This document shows, in pieces, positions 27,731 through 35,761 of a stretch of DNA of 64,000 nucleotides. Source of the stretch: Verrucomicrobium sp. GAS474. GTDB taxonomy: Bacteria; Verrucomicrobiota; Verrucomicrobiia; Methylacidiphilales; GAS474. A program made the translations under genes and the position numbers. Numbering within the stretch: position 1 is the first letter of the stretch; each line of letters starts with the position of its first letter. The notes beneath the pieces are model-generated. The model made no database searches. It saw only the letters and a program-made list of their open reading frames with translations, and had not been told where the DNA came from. The stretch is from positions 434,001 through 498,000 of the forward strand of contig NZ_LT629781.1 in assembly GCF_900105685.1 (NCBI RefSeq). The letters run 5' to 3'.

Positions 27731-28747
27731 TCAGGTCGTCTCGCGAACGATCAACCGCGTGGAGAAGACCCGGGACCAGCCGCCCTTCGGTTTCTTCTCC
27801 CCGGCGATCTTGGCGAGGAGGACTTCGGCTCCCGCCTTGCCGATCTCGCCGGCGGGTTGGGCGATCGTCGTCAACGGCGGCCACGCGAGGGCCGCGGCGG
27901 AGCGGTCGTCGAAGCCGACGAGGGCGATCTCCTCCGGCACCCGTACGCCGCGGTCGTGGAGCCCGGCCAGGAAAGAGAGCGCGATGTGGTCCGCATGGAT
28001 GACGACGGCATCGGGCCGCGCCCGCGCCGGAAGCGCGGCGACCGTCCGGCCCGCTTCCCGCAACGCATCGATCTCCTCCCCCGGATAATCGAGGAGGAGC
28101 GGCTTCCGCCCCAGCGTGCGAAGGGCCGCCTCGTACCCGTCGAGGCGGGTCCGGTCGTCGGTCGGCCCGAGGAAGGCAATCCGCTTCCGGCCCCGCTCCG
28201 CAAGGAGGAGGACCGCCTCGCGGACGCCCTGCCCCCGGTCGATCTTCATCGCGTCGTACCGCGGCGGCAGTTCCCCGCGCGGATCGAGGATCACGTAGGG
28301 AAGCTGCGCCCTCACCAGCAGCGCGAGGAGGGCGGGGAGGACATGCTCCAGCACGTAGGGATCGTGCTGTCCGGAGCCGACCAGGACGACCCCCGCCGGA
28401 TTCTGGGCAAGCAGCTCCTGGACGAGCCGTTCGCCCCAATCGCCCCGCCGGGGCTCGAAGTGAAAGGCGACGGAGACGATGAACCCGGCCTCGCGGAGGC
28501 GTCGCTCGAGCCCGGCCACCTGGGCGAGCCGGGGCTCGTCGGCGGCGAAGGCGAGGACCGAGACGATGTGGCTCTTCGCGGTTTTCAGGCTCCGCGCCGC
28601 GAGGTTCGGCCGGTAGCCGAGCTTCCGGACGGCGGCCTCGACGGCTTCCCGCGTCTCGGTGCCGACGTAGCCCTTCCCCTTCAGCACCCGGTTGATGGTG
28701 CGGATCGAGACGCCCGCCGCCTGCGCCAATGCCTTGAGGGTCGCCAT
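27731..28747 (-). CDS. LacI-family regulator of the uronate locus
   Basis: A 338-residue one-component repressor. The N-terminal HTH is TLKALAQAAGVSIRTINRVL, with a hinge ending YRPNLAARSLKT, followed by a periplasmic-binding-type sensor domain to the end (IALVGFDDRSAAALAWPPLT is the conserved C-terminal block). It is 23 bp downstream of uxaC and 21 bp upstream of larB. A 12-bp perfect palindrome at 30219-30230 in the divergent control region is the likely operator. The inducer is probably a uronate or aldonate (inference). Confidence 0.92.
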   Translation of the reverse strand: MATLKALAQAAGVSIRTINRVLKGKGYVGTETREAVEAAVRKLGYRPNLAARSLKTAKSHIVSVLAFAADEPRLAQVAGLERRLREAGFIVSVAFHFEPRRGDWGERLVQELLAQNPAGVVLVGSGQHDPYVLEHVLPALLALLVRAQLPYVILDPRGELPPRYDAMKIDRGQGVREAVLLLAERGRKRIAFLGPTDDRTRLDGYEAALRTLGRKPLLLDYPGEEIDALREAGRTVAALPARARPDAVVIHADHIALSFLAGLHDRGVRVPEEIALVGFDDRSAAALAWPPLTTIAQPAGEIGKAGAEVLLAKIAGEKKPKGGWSRVFSTRLIVRETT

Positions 28748-28770
28748 GAGTCGCCAGCCGGTGAAACCGC

Positions 28771-30204
28771 CTACCCCTTCTTCGCCGCGAAGGCGGGATC
28801 GAGGTCGAGGCCGAAGTAGCCCCGGGCGTTCTCGAAGCAGATCTCGCGGACCATCGCGCCGAGGAGTTTCCCGTCGTTCGGGAGGAGCCCCTTCGCCACG
28901 TCATTCCCGATGAGGTTGCAGAGAAGGCGGCGGAAATACTCGTGCCGCGTGTAGGAAAGGAAACTCCGGGAGTCGGTCAGCATCCCGACGAAGCGGCGCA
29001 GGAGGCCGAGGTTCGAGAGGGCGTTGAGCTGCCACGTCATCCCCTCGGCCTGGTCGAGGAACCACCAGCCGCTGCCGAACTGGATCTTCCCGGGAATCGT
29101 CCCGTCCTGGAAGTTGCCGATCATCGTCGCGAAGACGTAATTGTCGGCGGGATTCAGGTTGTAGAGGACGATCTTCGGCAGCTCGTCCGTCGAGGCGAGG
29201 CGGTTCAGGTACCAGGAGAGGGCGGCGGCCTGCGGGAAATCGCCGACCGAGTCGACCCCGGCATCGGCGCCGACTCGGGCGCGAAGGCGGCTGTTGTTGT
29301 TCCGCAGCGCGCCGAGGTGGAGCTGCTTCGTCCATCCCTTCGCCGCGTCGAGGCGGCCGAGGAGGAGCAGCAGCCAGGTGCCGAACTGCTGCGTCTCGGA
29401 GGGCGTCGCCGCCGTGCCGCCGAGGGCTTTGGCGAAGATCGCGCCCGCCTCGGCGTCGGAGCATTCCGAGGCGAAGCACGATTCAAGGCCGTGGTCGGAG
29501 AGGCGGCATCCCTGCGCGTGGAAGAAATCGTGCCGCTGCTTCAGCGCCGAGACGAAGCCGTCGAAGGTGCCGGTGTCGGCCTGCGCCGTCGCGGAGAGCT
29601 TCGCACACCACGCCTTGAAGGCGGCGGGCTGGTCGACGACGAAGGCCCCGTCGGGACGGAAGGCGGGATAGACGCGGGTCTTCAGGCCGGAGGCGGCGAT
29701 CCGCGCGTGGTCGGGAAGGGGATCGGCGGGGTCGTCGGTCGTCACCACGACGGCGACGTTGCACTTCTCCAGCAGCCCGTGGACGGCGTAGCCGGGCTCG
29801 GCCAGCTTCGCGTTGGCCTGCTCCCAGATCGTGTCGGCGCTCGTCCCGTCGATGAGGAGATCGATGCCGAAGTAGCGCTCGAGCTCGAGGTGGCTCCAAT
29901 GGTAGAGCGGATTGCGGAGGGTATAGGGGACGGTCGCGACGAAGGCGTCGAACTTCTCCCGATCCGAGGCGTCGCCGGTGCAGTAGCGCTCGGCGACCCC
30001 GTTGGAGCGCATCGCCCGCCACTTGTAATGGTCTCCCCCGAGCCAGATCTCGTAGAGATTGCGGAAGCGGTGGTTGTCGGCGATCAGCTTCGGCGGGAGG
30101 TGGCAGTGGTAATCGTAGATCGGCTGGGGGGCCGCCTCGTTGAAGTAGAGCTCCCGGGCGGTTTCGGTCTCGAGGAGGAAGGTTTCGGTCAGAAAGGTTT
30201 TCAT
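28771..30204 (-). CDS. uxaC: Glucuronate isomerase UxaC
   Basis: Converts D-glucuronate to D-fructuronate (and galacturonate to tagaturonate); 477 residues (E. coli 470). Family blocks include FNEAAPQPIYDYHCHLPPKL with the HxH metal motif, LGGDHYKWRAMRSNGV, VVVTTDDPADPLPDH, GFVSALKQRHDFFHAQGCRL, ETQQFGTWLLLLL, LHLGALRNNN and SDSRSFLSYTRHEYFRR-type C-terminal residues. The ATG at 30204 directly precedes KTFLTETFLL, the usual start; an upstream ATG would run into the control region. First gene of the minus-strand operon, divergent from the larA-type gene. Confidence 0.97.
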   Translation of the reverse strand: MKTFLTETFLLETETARELYFNEAAPQPIYDYHCHLPPKLIADNHRFRNLYEIWLGGDHYKWRAMRSNGVAERYCTGDASDREKFDAFVATVPYTLRNPLYHWSHLELERYFGIDLLIDGTSADTIWEQANAKLAEPGYAVHGLLEKCNVAVVVTTDDPADPLPDHARIAASGLKTRVYPAFRPDGAFVVDQPAAFKAWCAKLSATAQADTGTFDGFVSALKQRHDFFHAQGCRLSDHGLESCFASECSDAEAGAIFAKALGGTAATPSETQQFGTWLLLLLGRLDAAKGWTKQLHLGALRNNNSRLRARVGADAGVDSVGDFPQAAALSWYLNRLASTDELPKIVLYNLNPADNYVFATMIGNFQDGTIPGKIQFGSGWWFLDQAEGMTWQLNALSNLGLLRRFVGMLTDSRSFLSYTRHEYFRRLLCNLIGNDVAKGLLPNDGKLLGAMVREICFENARGYFGLDLDPAFAAKKG

Positions 30205-30218
30205 TCTTGCCAATTTAG

Positions 30219-30230
30219 GCCAACGTTGGC
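30219..30230. promoter_or_regulatory. Palindromic LacI-type operator between uxaC and larA-type gene
   Basis: GCCAACGTTGGC is a 12-bp perfect palindrome with a central CG, the classic LacI-family operator form. It lies 15 bp before the uxaC start and 34 bp before the larA-type start, so one bound repressor could shut both arms. An outer CCAAT (30210-30214) and ATTGG (30233-30237) extend the symmetry, off by one base. Confidence 0.7.
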
Positions 30231-30263
30231 ACATTGGAGGACACATTCAATCAAATTAACGCC

Positions 30264-31592
30264 ATGCCCTGGTTTTCCCTCCAATCCGAATCGATTCCCC
30301 GCACCGAAATCGAGCAGGCCTGCGCCCGCCTCCTCGACGAGGCCCGCACCCGTATTCCCGGCAGCGCCAAACTGGGCCGCGTCCTCCTCCTCCCTCCCGA
30401 CCTCACCCGCGCCCACAGCGGGGCGGGCTGGATCACCGAGACCCTCTACAACCAGATCCTCGCCCTCAACCCCGCCGCCGACATCCACGTCATCCCGACC
30501 CTCGGCCAGCACGTGCCGCACACCGAGGAGGAAAACAAGTGGATGTTCGGCTCGATTCCCCATTCCCGAATCCACGCCCACGACTGGCGGGGCGGCGTCA
30601 CCCGCGTCGGCGTCATCCCGGCGGAGCGGGTGAAGGAGAGCACCGGCGGCAAGGCCGACTGGGAGATCCCCGTCGACCTCAACACGATGCTGATGACCGA
30701 GAAGTGGGACCTCATCATCAACGTCGGCCACGTCGTCCCCCACGAAGTCCTCGGCTTCGCGAATCACAACAAGAACTACTTCATCGGCCTCGGCGGCAAG
30801 GAGACGATCTGCGCCTCCCACATCGCGGCGGGCGTCTACGGCATCGAGAACAACCTCGGCAACCTCATCACCCCGCTCCGCGCCTGCTACAACTGGGCGG
30901 AGGAGCAGTTCCTCGGCCACCTCCCCGACGTCTACCTCCAGGTCGTGATGAAGCGCGACCCGCAGAACAAGCTCGTCCACACCGGCGTCTTCATCGGCGA
31001 CGACCTGGAGACCTATCTCCAGGCCGCGCGCCTCAGCCGCTCCGTCAACATCACGACGTTCGACAAGCCGATCAGGAAGATCGTCGCCCACATGCAGGGG
31101 GACGAGTTCCGCAGCACGTGGGTCGCCAACAAGGCCGTCTACCGGACCCGGATGGCGATGGCCGACGGCGGCGAGCTCCTCATCCTCGCCCCCGGCCTCG
31201 AACGCTTCGGCGAGCAGCCCGACGTCGACGCCCTGATCCGCAAGTACGGCTACGACACGACCCCGTGGGTCCTCGAGCAATACAAGAAGAACGCCGACAT
31301 GCAGGACCTGGCCCACGGCACGGCCCACCTCATCCACGGCACCTCCGAGGGCCGCTTCACGATCCGCTACGCCCCCGGCGGCGGCCACCTGAAGAAGGAA
31401 GACATCGAGCAGGTGAAGTTCGCCTACGCCGACTACGACGAGGCGGTGAAGCGCTACCCGATCGGCCAGCTCGCCGAGGGCTGGAACACGATGCCCGACG
31501 GCGAGGAGATCTTCTACATCAGCACCCCCTCCGCCGGCCTCTGGTCGACGAAGCAGAAGCTCGAACGCGCCTCCGACCACGAAATCGCCTAG
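30264..31592 (+). CDS. LarA-family nickel-pincer hydroxyacid epimerase (probable D-gluconate/D-mannonate 2-epimerase)
   Basis: A 442-residue LarA-superfamily enzyme. Characterised members racemise or epimerise 2-hydroxyacids with a Ni-pincer nucleotide bound to a lysine; D-gluconate 2-epimerases are among them. Counting from the ATG at 30264, the key residues are His106 (HDW), His160 (VVPHEVLGF), Lys170 (NHNKNYF) and His186 (ICASH). The spacings 160-170-186 equal those of His174, Lys184 and His200 in Lactobacillus LarA. With UxaC, an SDR mannonate oxidoreductase and an FGGY kinase alongside, mannonate-to-gluconate epimerisation is the best inferred role. A TTG at 30234 is possible but poorer; GGAGG at 30236 is too far from the ATG. 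Translation continues into larE after 9 bp. Confidence 0.85.
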   Translation: MPWFSLQSESIPRTEIEQACARLLDEARTRIPGSAKLGRVLLLPPDLTRAHSGAGWITETLYNQILALNPAADIHVIPTLGQHVPHTEEENKWMFGSIPHSRIHAHDWRGGVTRVGVIPAERVKESTGGKADWEIPVDLNTMLMTEKWDLIINVGHVVPHEVLGFANHNKNYFIGLGGKETICASHIAAGVYGIENNLGNLITPLRACYNWAEEQFLGHLPDVYLQVVMKRDPQNKLVHTGVFIGDDLETYLQAARLSRSVNITTFDKPIRKIVAHMQGDEFRSTWVANKAVYRTRMAMADGGELLILAPGLERFGEQPDVDALIRKYGYDTTPWVLEQYKKNADMQDLAHGTAHLIHGTSEGRFTIRYAPGGGHLKKEDIEQVKFAYADYDEAVKRYPIGQLAEGWNTMPDGEEIFYISTPSAGLWSTKQKLERASDHEIA

Positions 31593-31601
31593 GCAGACCC
31601 G

Positions 31602-32432
31602 ATGGAAACGGCGCACGACAAGCAGGCCCGGCTCGACGCCCTCCTCGGCGGATGGCGCGGGGAGGGCTTGCTGGTCGCCTACTCCGGCGGCGTCGATTCG
31701 GCCTTCCTCGCCTGGCGCGCCCACGCGGTCCTCGGCGACCGGATGAAGGCGGTGATCGCCGACTCCCCCTCGCTGGCCCGCCGCCACCTGCGCGAGGCCG
31801 TCCGCTTCGCGGCCGCCCACGGCATTCCCCTCGAGATCGTTCGCACCGCGGAGCTCGACAACCCCGACTACGCGAAGAACGACGCCGCGCGGTGCTTCCA
31901 CTGCAAGAGCGAGCTCTTCACCGTCATGGCGCGGGAACAGGCCCGCCTCGGCGGCCTCCACCTCGCCTACGGGATGAACCTCGACGACCGGGGCGATTAC
32001 CGGCCCGGGCAGAAGGCGGCCGAGCAGCACGGCGTCCTCGCCCCCCTCGTCGAGGCGGGGTTGACGAAGGCCGAGATCCGCGCCCTCTCCCGAGAGGCCG
32101 GCCTCGACGTCTGGGACAAGCCCGCCTCCCCCTGCCTCTCCTCCCGCATCGCCTACGGCGAGGCCGTCGACGCCGTCACCCTCGCGAAGATCGAGGCGGG
32201 CGAGGAGGTCCTCTGGGAACTCGGGTTCCGCCAGTTCCGCGTCCGGCAGCACGGCGAGATCGCCCGGATCGAGATCGCCCGCGAGGAGATGGAGAAGGCC
32301 CTCTCCCTGGCGGTCTTCGACCGCATCGCCCTCCAGTTCAAGGAAATCGGTTTTCGTTACGCGGCGCTCGACTGCATGGGGTATAGTTCGGGAAATCTCA
32401 ACCAGGCACTGACCCATGCCCCCATCCCCTAG
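31602..32432 (+). CDS. larE: ATP-dependent sacrificial sulfur transferase LarE
   Basis: Adds the two sulfurs of the nickel-pincer cofactor, in the well-studied form by giving up its own cysteine sulfur. The product is 276 residues. The PP-loop SGGVDS is at residues 28-33. CFHCKSELF and GMNLDDRGDYRPG follow, and Cys178 in KPASPCLSSRIAYG matches the sacrificial Cys176 position of Lactobacillus LarE. So this copy looks like the single-cysteine sacrificial type, not a multi-cysteine Fe-S type. It lies 9 bp after the LarA-type gene and overlaps the kinase start by 17 bp. Confidence 0.95.
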   Translation: METAHDKQARLDALLGGWRGEGLLVAYSGGVDSAFLAWRAHAVLGDRMKAVIADSPSLARRHLREAVRFAAAHGIPLEIVRTAELDNPDYAKNDAARCFHCKSELFTVMAREQARLGGLHLAYGMNLDDRGDYRPGQKAAEQHGVLAPLVEAGLTKAEIRALSREAGLDVWDKPASPCLSSRIAYGEAVDAVTLAKIEAGEEVLWELGFRQFRVRQHGEIARIEIAREEMEKALSLAVFDRIALQFKEIGFRYAALDCMGYSSGNLNQALTHAPIP

Positions 32433-33927
32433 CGCCGTCCTCGCCCTCGACATCGGAACCTCCTCCAGCCGCTCCGCGATCCACGACGCCAGCGGCCGCC
32501 GCCTCGTTCCGACGACGGCCCAGGAAAGCTACTCCCTCCGGACCTCGGCCGACGGCCGGGCCGAGCTCGAGCCCGAGGCCGTCCGCCGGGCGGTCTTCAA
32601 GATCGTCGCCGCGACGCTGAGGCAATACCCCGCCTCGGCGGCCCCGATCCTCGGCATCGGCGTCTCGTGCTTCTGGCACAGCATGATCGGCCTCGACGCG
32701 CGGGGGAAGGCGATCACCCCGATCTACACGTGGGCCGACGGCCGGTGCCGCGCCGACGCCGCCGCGCTGCGGAAGGGCGGCAAGGGTACCGAAGCCCGCC
32801 GCCACCGCCGGACCGGCTGCATGACCCGCGCCTCCTTCTGGACCGCGCGGCTCCGCTGGCTGAAGCGGACCGATCCCGGCCTCTTCCGGCGCGTCGCCCG
32901 CTGGGTCTCCCCCGCCGAGTGGCTCCAGGCCGAATGGTGCGGCGGCGCCACCGTCTCCCTCTCGATGGCGAGCGGCACCGGCCTCCTCGACGCGAAGACC
33001 CTCCGCTGGAACGCCCCGTTGCTGAAACAGTGCGGCCTCACCTCCGCCCATCTCAACCCCCTCTCCGACGCCCCCGGCACCCTCGCCCCCGCCGTGGCGA
33101 AACGCTTTCCCCGGCTCGGCAAGGCGAAGTGGTTCCCCGCCCTCGGCGACGGCGCGGCGAGCAACCTCGGCTCCGGCGCGACCGCCCCCGGCGTCGCCGC
33201 GATCAACGTCGGCACCAGCGCCGCGCTCCGCGTCGTGATCGACGGCGACGCGAAGGAGCGGGCCTCGAAGACCTTCTCCCCCGCCCCCTTCGGCCTCTTC
33301 GGCTACCGCGTCGACGGGACGCGCCGCCTCGTCGGGGGCGCGGTCAGCAACGCGGGGAACCTCCGCGCCTGGGCGCTCCGCGAACTCGCCCTTCCCGCCG
33401 AGGCGGCACTCGAAAAGGAACTGGCGAAGCGTCCCCTCCCCGTCCCCGGCCTCGTCGTCCTTCCCTTTTGGGTCGCCGAACGGGCTCCGACCTGGCCCGA
33501 GGACCTCTCCTCGGTCGTCCTCGGGATCACCCAGGCGACGACCGGGACCGACCTCCTCCAGACCCTCATGGAGGCGACCTACCAGCGCCTCGCCCTGATC
33601 GCCGATTCGGTCGAATCGGTCGTCAGGAAGGCCGGGACCAAAAAAGGCCGCTCCCTCACCTTCATCGTCTCCGGCGGCATCAGCCACTCGCCCGCCGCCC
33701 TCCAGCGGCTCGCCGACGTGCTGGGCCGCCCCGTCCGCGCCTCGGTCGAGCCCGAGGCCTCGCTGCGCGGCGCGGCCCTCTTCGCGCTCGAGCGGCTCGG
33801 GGCCACGCCGCGCCCCTCGAAGCCCGGCCCGCTGATCCGGCCCCGGCCCGCCGCCGCCCGCGCCCATGCCGCCGTCCGGGAGCGGCAGAAAGAACTCGAA
33901 ACCCTTTTCCAAAACCCCACCCCCTGA
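32416..33927 (+). CDS. FGGY-family carbohydrate kinase (probable gluconokinase)
   Basis: A two-domain ATP-dependent sugar kinase of 503 residues. The first ATPase motif is LALDIGTSSSRSAIHD near residue 10. GVSCFWHSMIGLD and YTWADGR bind sugar, GDGAASNLGSG and AAINVGTSAALRVV bind nucleotide, and FIVSGGISHSPAALQRLADV lies near the C-terminus. The family covers gluconate, xylulose and related substrates. Position behind a LarA-type epimerase and before a mannonate oxidoreductase favours gluconate. The start lies 17 bp inside larE, so coupling is likely. The last 40 residues are Arg/Ala/Pro-rich. Confidence 0.85.
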   Translation: MPPSPSAVLALDIGTSSSRSAIHDASGRRLVPTTAQESYSLRTSADGRAELEPEAVRRAVFKIVAATLRQYPASAAPILGIGVSCFWHSMIGLDARGKAITPIYTWADGRCRADAAALRKGGKGTEARRHRRTGCMTRASFWTARLRWLKRTDPGLFRRVARWVSPAEWLQAEWCGGATVSLSMASGTGLLDAKTLRWNAPLLKQCGLTSAHLNPLSDAPGTLAPAVAKRFPRLGKAKWFPALGDGAASNLGSGATAPGVAAINVGTSAALRVVIDGDAKERASKTFSPAPFGLFGYRVDGTRRLVGGAVSNAGNLRAWALRELALPAEAALEKELAKRPLPVPGLVVLPFWVAERAPTWPEDLSSVVLGITQATTGTDLLQTLMEATYQRLALIADSVESVVRKAGTKKGRSLTFIVSGGISHSPAALQRLADVLGRPVRASVEPEASLRGAALFALERLGATPRPSKPGPLIRPRPAAARAHAAVRERQKELETLFQNPTP

Positions 33928-33940
33928 TTCCTCCCCTCCC

Positions 33941-34771
33941 ATGACGACCCCCGCCGCCCCCTCGCCCTCCCGTTTCGATCTCTCCCACGCCGTCGCCGTC
34001 GTCATCGGCGCGACAGGCGTCCTCGGCGGCACCCTCGCCGAGGGCCTCGCCGAGGCGGGGGCGAAGGTCGCCGTCCTCGGCCGCAGCGCCGAGCGCGGCA
34101 CCGCCTGCGCCGACCGGATCAAGGCGAAGGGCGGCAACGCGCAGTTTTTTGAATGCGACGCGATCGACAAGGCGAGCCTCGCCGCCGCCCACGCGGCGAT
34201 CGCCGAATCGCTCGGCGCGCCGACGGTCCTCGTCAACGCGGCGGGCGGCAACGATCCGAAGGTGACGGTGACCGGCGACCGGAGTTTCGAGTCGATCGCC
34301 GCCGACGACTGGCGGGCGAGCTTCGACCTGAACCTCGTCGGCGGGGCGCTCCTCCCCTGCCAGGAATTCGGCCCCGCGATGGCGAAGCGGGGCGGCGGCT
34401 CGATCATCAACATCGCCAGCGTCTCGGCCCACCTCCCCCTCTCCCGCGTCATCGCCTACTCGGCGGCGAAGGCCGCGGTGCTGAACCTCACCCAGTTCCT
34501 CGCCCGCGAGTGGGCGCCCCACGGCGTCCGGGTGAACTCGATCACCCCCGGCTTCTTCCCCGCCGAGCAGAACCGCCGCCTCCTCTTCAACGAGGACGGA
34601 ACGCCGACCCCCCGCGCCCAGTCGATCCTCGGCCACACACCGATGGCCCGCTTCGGGAGGAGCGAGGAGCTGATCGGCGCCGCCGTCTTCCTGGCAAGCC
34701 CCGCCGCGAGCGGCTTCATCACCGGCACCGACCTCCGCGTCGACGGCGGGTTCCTGGCGCAGACGATCTAG
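33941..34771 (+). CDS. SDR oxidoreductase, UxuB-like (D-mannonate oxidoreductase)
   Basis: A 276-residue classical short-chain dehydrogenase. The cofactor motif is VVIGATGVLGGTLAEGLAEA near residues 20-39. LVNAAGGNDPKV follows, with catalytic Ser in IINIASVSAH and Tyr-x3-Lys in AYSAAKAAV. The C-terminus FITGTDLRVDGGFLAQTI is standard for SDRs. Length and the long NAAGG-to-DW insertion match the Bacillus YjmF/UxuB type that reduces fructuronate to mannonate. Genomic company (uxaC, kinase) supports this; the exact substrate is inferred. Start 13 bp after the kinase stop; last gene of the operon. Confidence 0.85.
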   Translation: MTTPAAPSPSRFDLSHAVAVVIGATGVLGGTLAEGLAEAGAKVAVLGRSAERGTACADRIKAKGGNAQFFECDAIDKASLAAAHAAIAESLGAPTVLVNAAGGNDPKVTVTGDRSFESIAADDWRASFDLNLVGGALLPCQEFGPAMAKRGGGSIINIASVSAHLPLSRVIAYSAAKAAVLNLTQFLAREWAPHGVRVNSITPGFFPAEQNRRLLFNEDGTPTPRAQSILGHTPMARFGRSEELIGAAVFLASPAASGFITGTDLRVDGGFLAQTI

Positions 34772-34805
34772 ACCATAGCGCGAGGAATCCCCGCGATCCC
34801 TGCCC

Positions 34806-35747
34806 TTACGCGCCGACGGTCGGATACCCGCGCGCTCTCCACGCGCTGAGGCCGCCGTTGAGGACGCGGGCCGACTTGGCGCCGAGCTTCTGCAGCCGCT
34901 CGACGGCGAGGACCGAGGCCTGGTCCCGGGGGCAGTCGCAGTAGGCGATCAGCGGGCGGTCGAGGGGGATCTCGTGCGCGCGCGACTCCAGCTCGCCGTA
35001 ATGGAAGCGGAGCGCGCCGGGGAGGCTCACCGGGTCGAGGCCGAAGTTGATCGGATGGCGGATGTCGAGGGCGACGACGTCGTCGCCGCGGTCGAGCATC
35101 GCCTTGAACTCGTCGACGGTGACGCCCTGCCGCAGCTCCTTCTCCAGCCGGGCCACGTAGCGGCGGCGCCATTCATAGCGGCCGATCAGGAAGAGGACGA
35201 GGAGGCCGGCGACGATCGCCGGGAGATGGGCGCGCAGCAGGGCGAGGGCGGCCTCGGGGCTCGGCAGCGCGGCCCGCAATCCCATCCCGGCCAGCAGCGG
35301 TACCGCGCCCCAGACCACGGCCCCGACGGTGTTGTAGGCGAGGAACTGCCGCAACGTGATCCCCGTCGCCCCGGCGAGCGGCGGGGCGAGCGTATTGAGG
35401 CCGGGGACGAATTTCGCGAAGAGGAGGGTCTGCGCGCCGTACTTGCCGAAGAGGTTCTTCGTGCTGGCGATGCAGGTGTTCGGCTTCCACGAAAGGCGGC
35501 AGATGAAGTGGAGGATGTGGACCCCCTTCGCCCGCCCGAGGAAGAACCAGAGGAGATCGGCGGCGAGGCAGGCGACGACGGTCAGCAGCAGGCACCAGCC
35601 GAAGCCGAGGCGGCCTGCGGTGACGAACGAGCCCGCCGCGATGAGGACCGGGACCGCCGGGATCGGGAGCCCGGCCTGCTCGACGAAGATCCAGAGGAAG
35701 AGCCCCGCGTAGCCGAGATCGGAGATGAAGGGGAGGTGATCGAGCAT
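34806..35747 (-). CDS. DedA-family membrane protein fused to a rhodanese domain
   Basis: A 313-residue fusion. Residues 1-200 are a DedA/VTT (SNARE-associated-like) membrane domain with FVEQAGLPIPAVPVLIAAG, KFVPGLNTLAPPLAGATGI (the family's re-entrant motif) and about four membrane segments. Residues from about 215 to the end form a rhodanese domain: VVALDIRHPINFGLDPVSLP, an active-site loop YCDCPRDQAS, then ARVLNGGLSAWRARGYP. DedA proteins are proposed lipid flippases; the rhodanese suggests sulfur or redox sensing on the cytosolic side (inference). The deacetylase ends 14 bp upstream; the two probably share a transcript. Confidence 0.92.
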   Translation of the reverse strand: MLDHLPFISDLGYAGLFLWIFVEQAGLPIPAVPVLIAAGSFVTAGRLGFGWCLLLTVVACLAADLLWFFLGRAKGVHILHFICRLSWKPNTCIASTKNLFGKYGAQTLLFAKFVPGLNTLAPPLAGATGITLRQFLAYNTVGAVVWGAVPLLAGMGLRAALPSPEAALALLRAHLPAIVAGLLVLFLIGRYEWRRRYVARLEKELRQGVTVDEFKAMLDRGDDVVALDIRHPINFGLDPVSLPGALRFHYGELESRAHEIPLDRPLIAYCDCPRDQASVLAVERLQKLGAKSARVLNGGLSAWRARGYPTVGA

Positions 35748-35761
35748 GGAGGGGAGGATGA

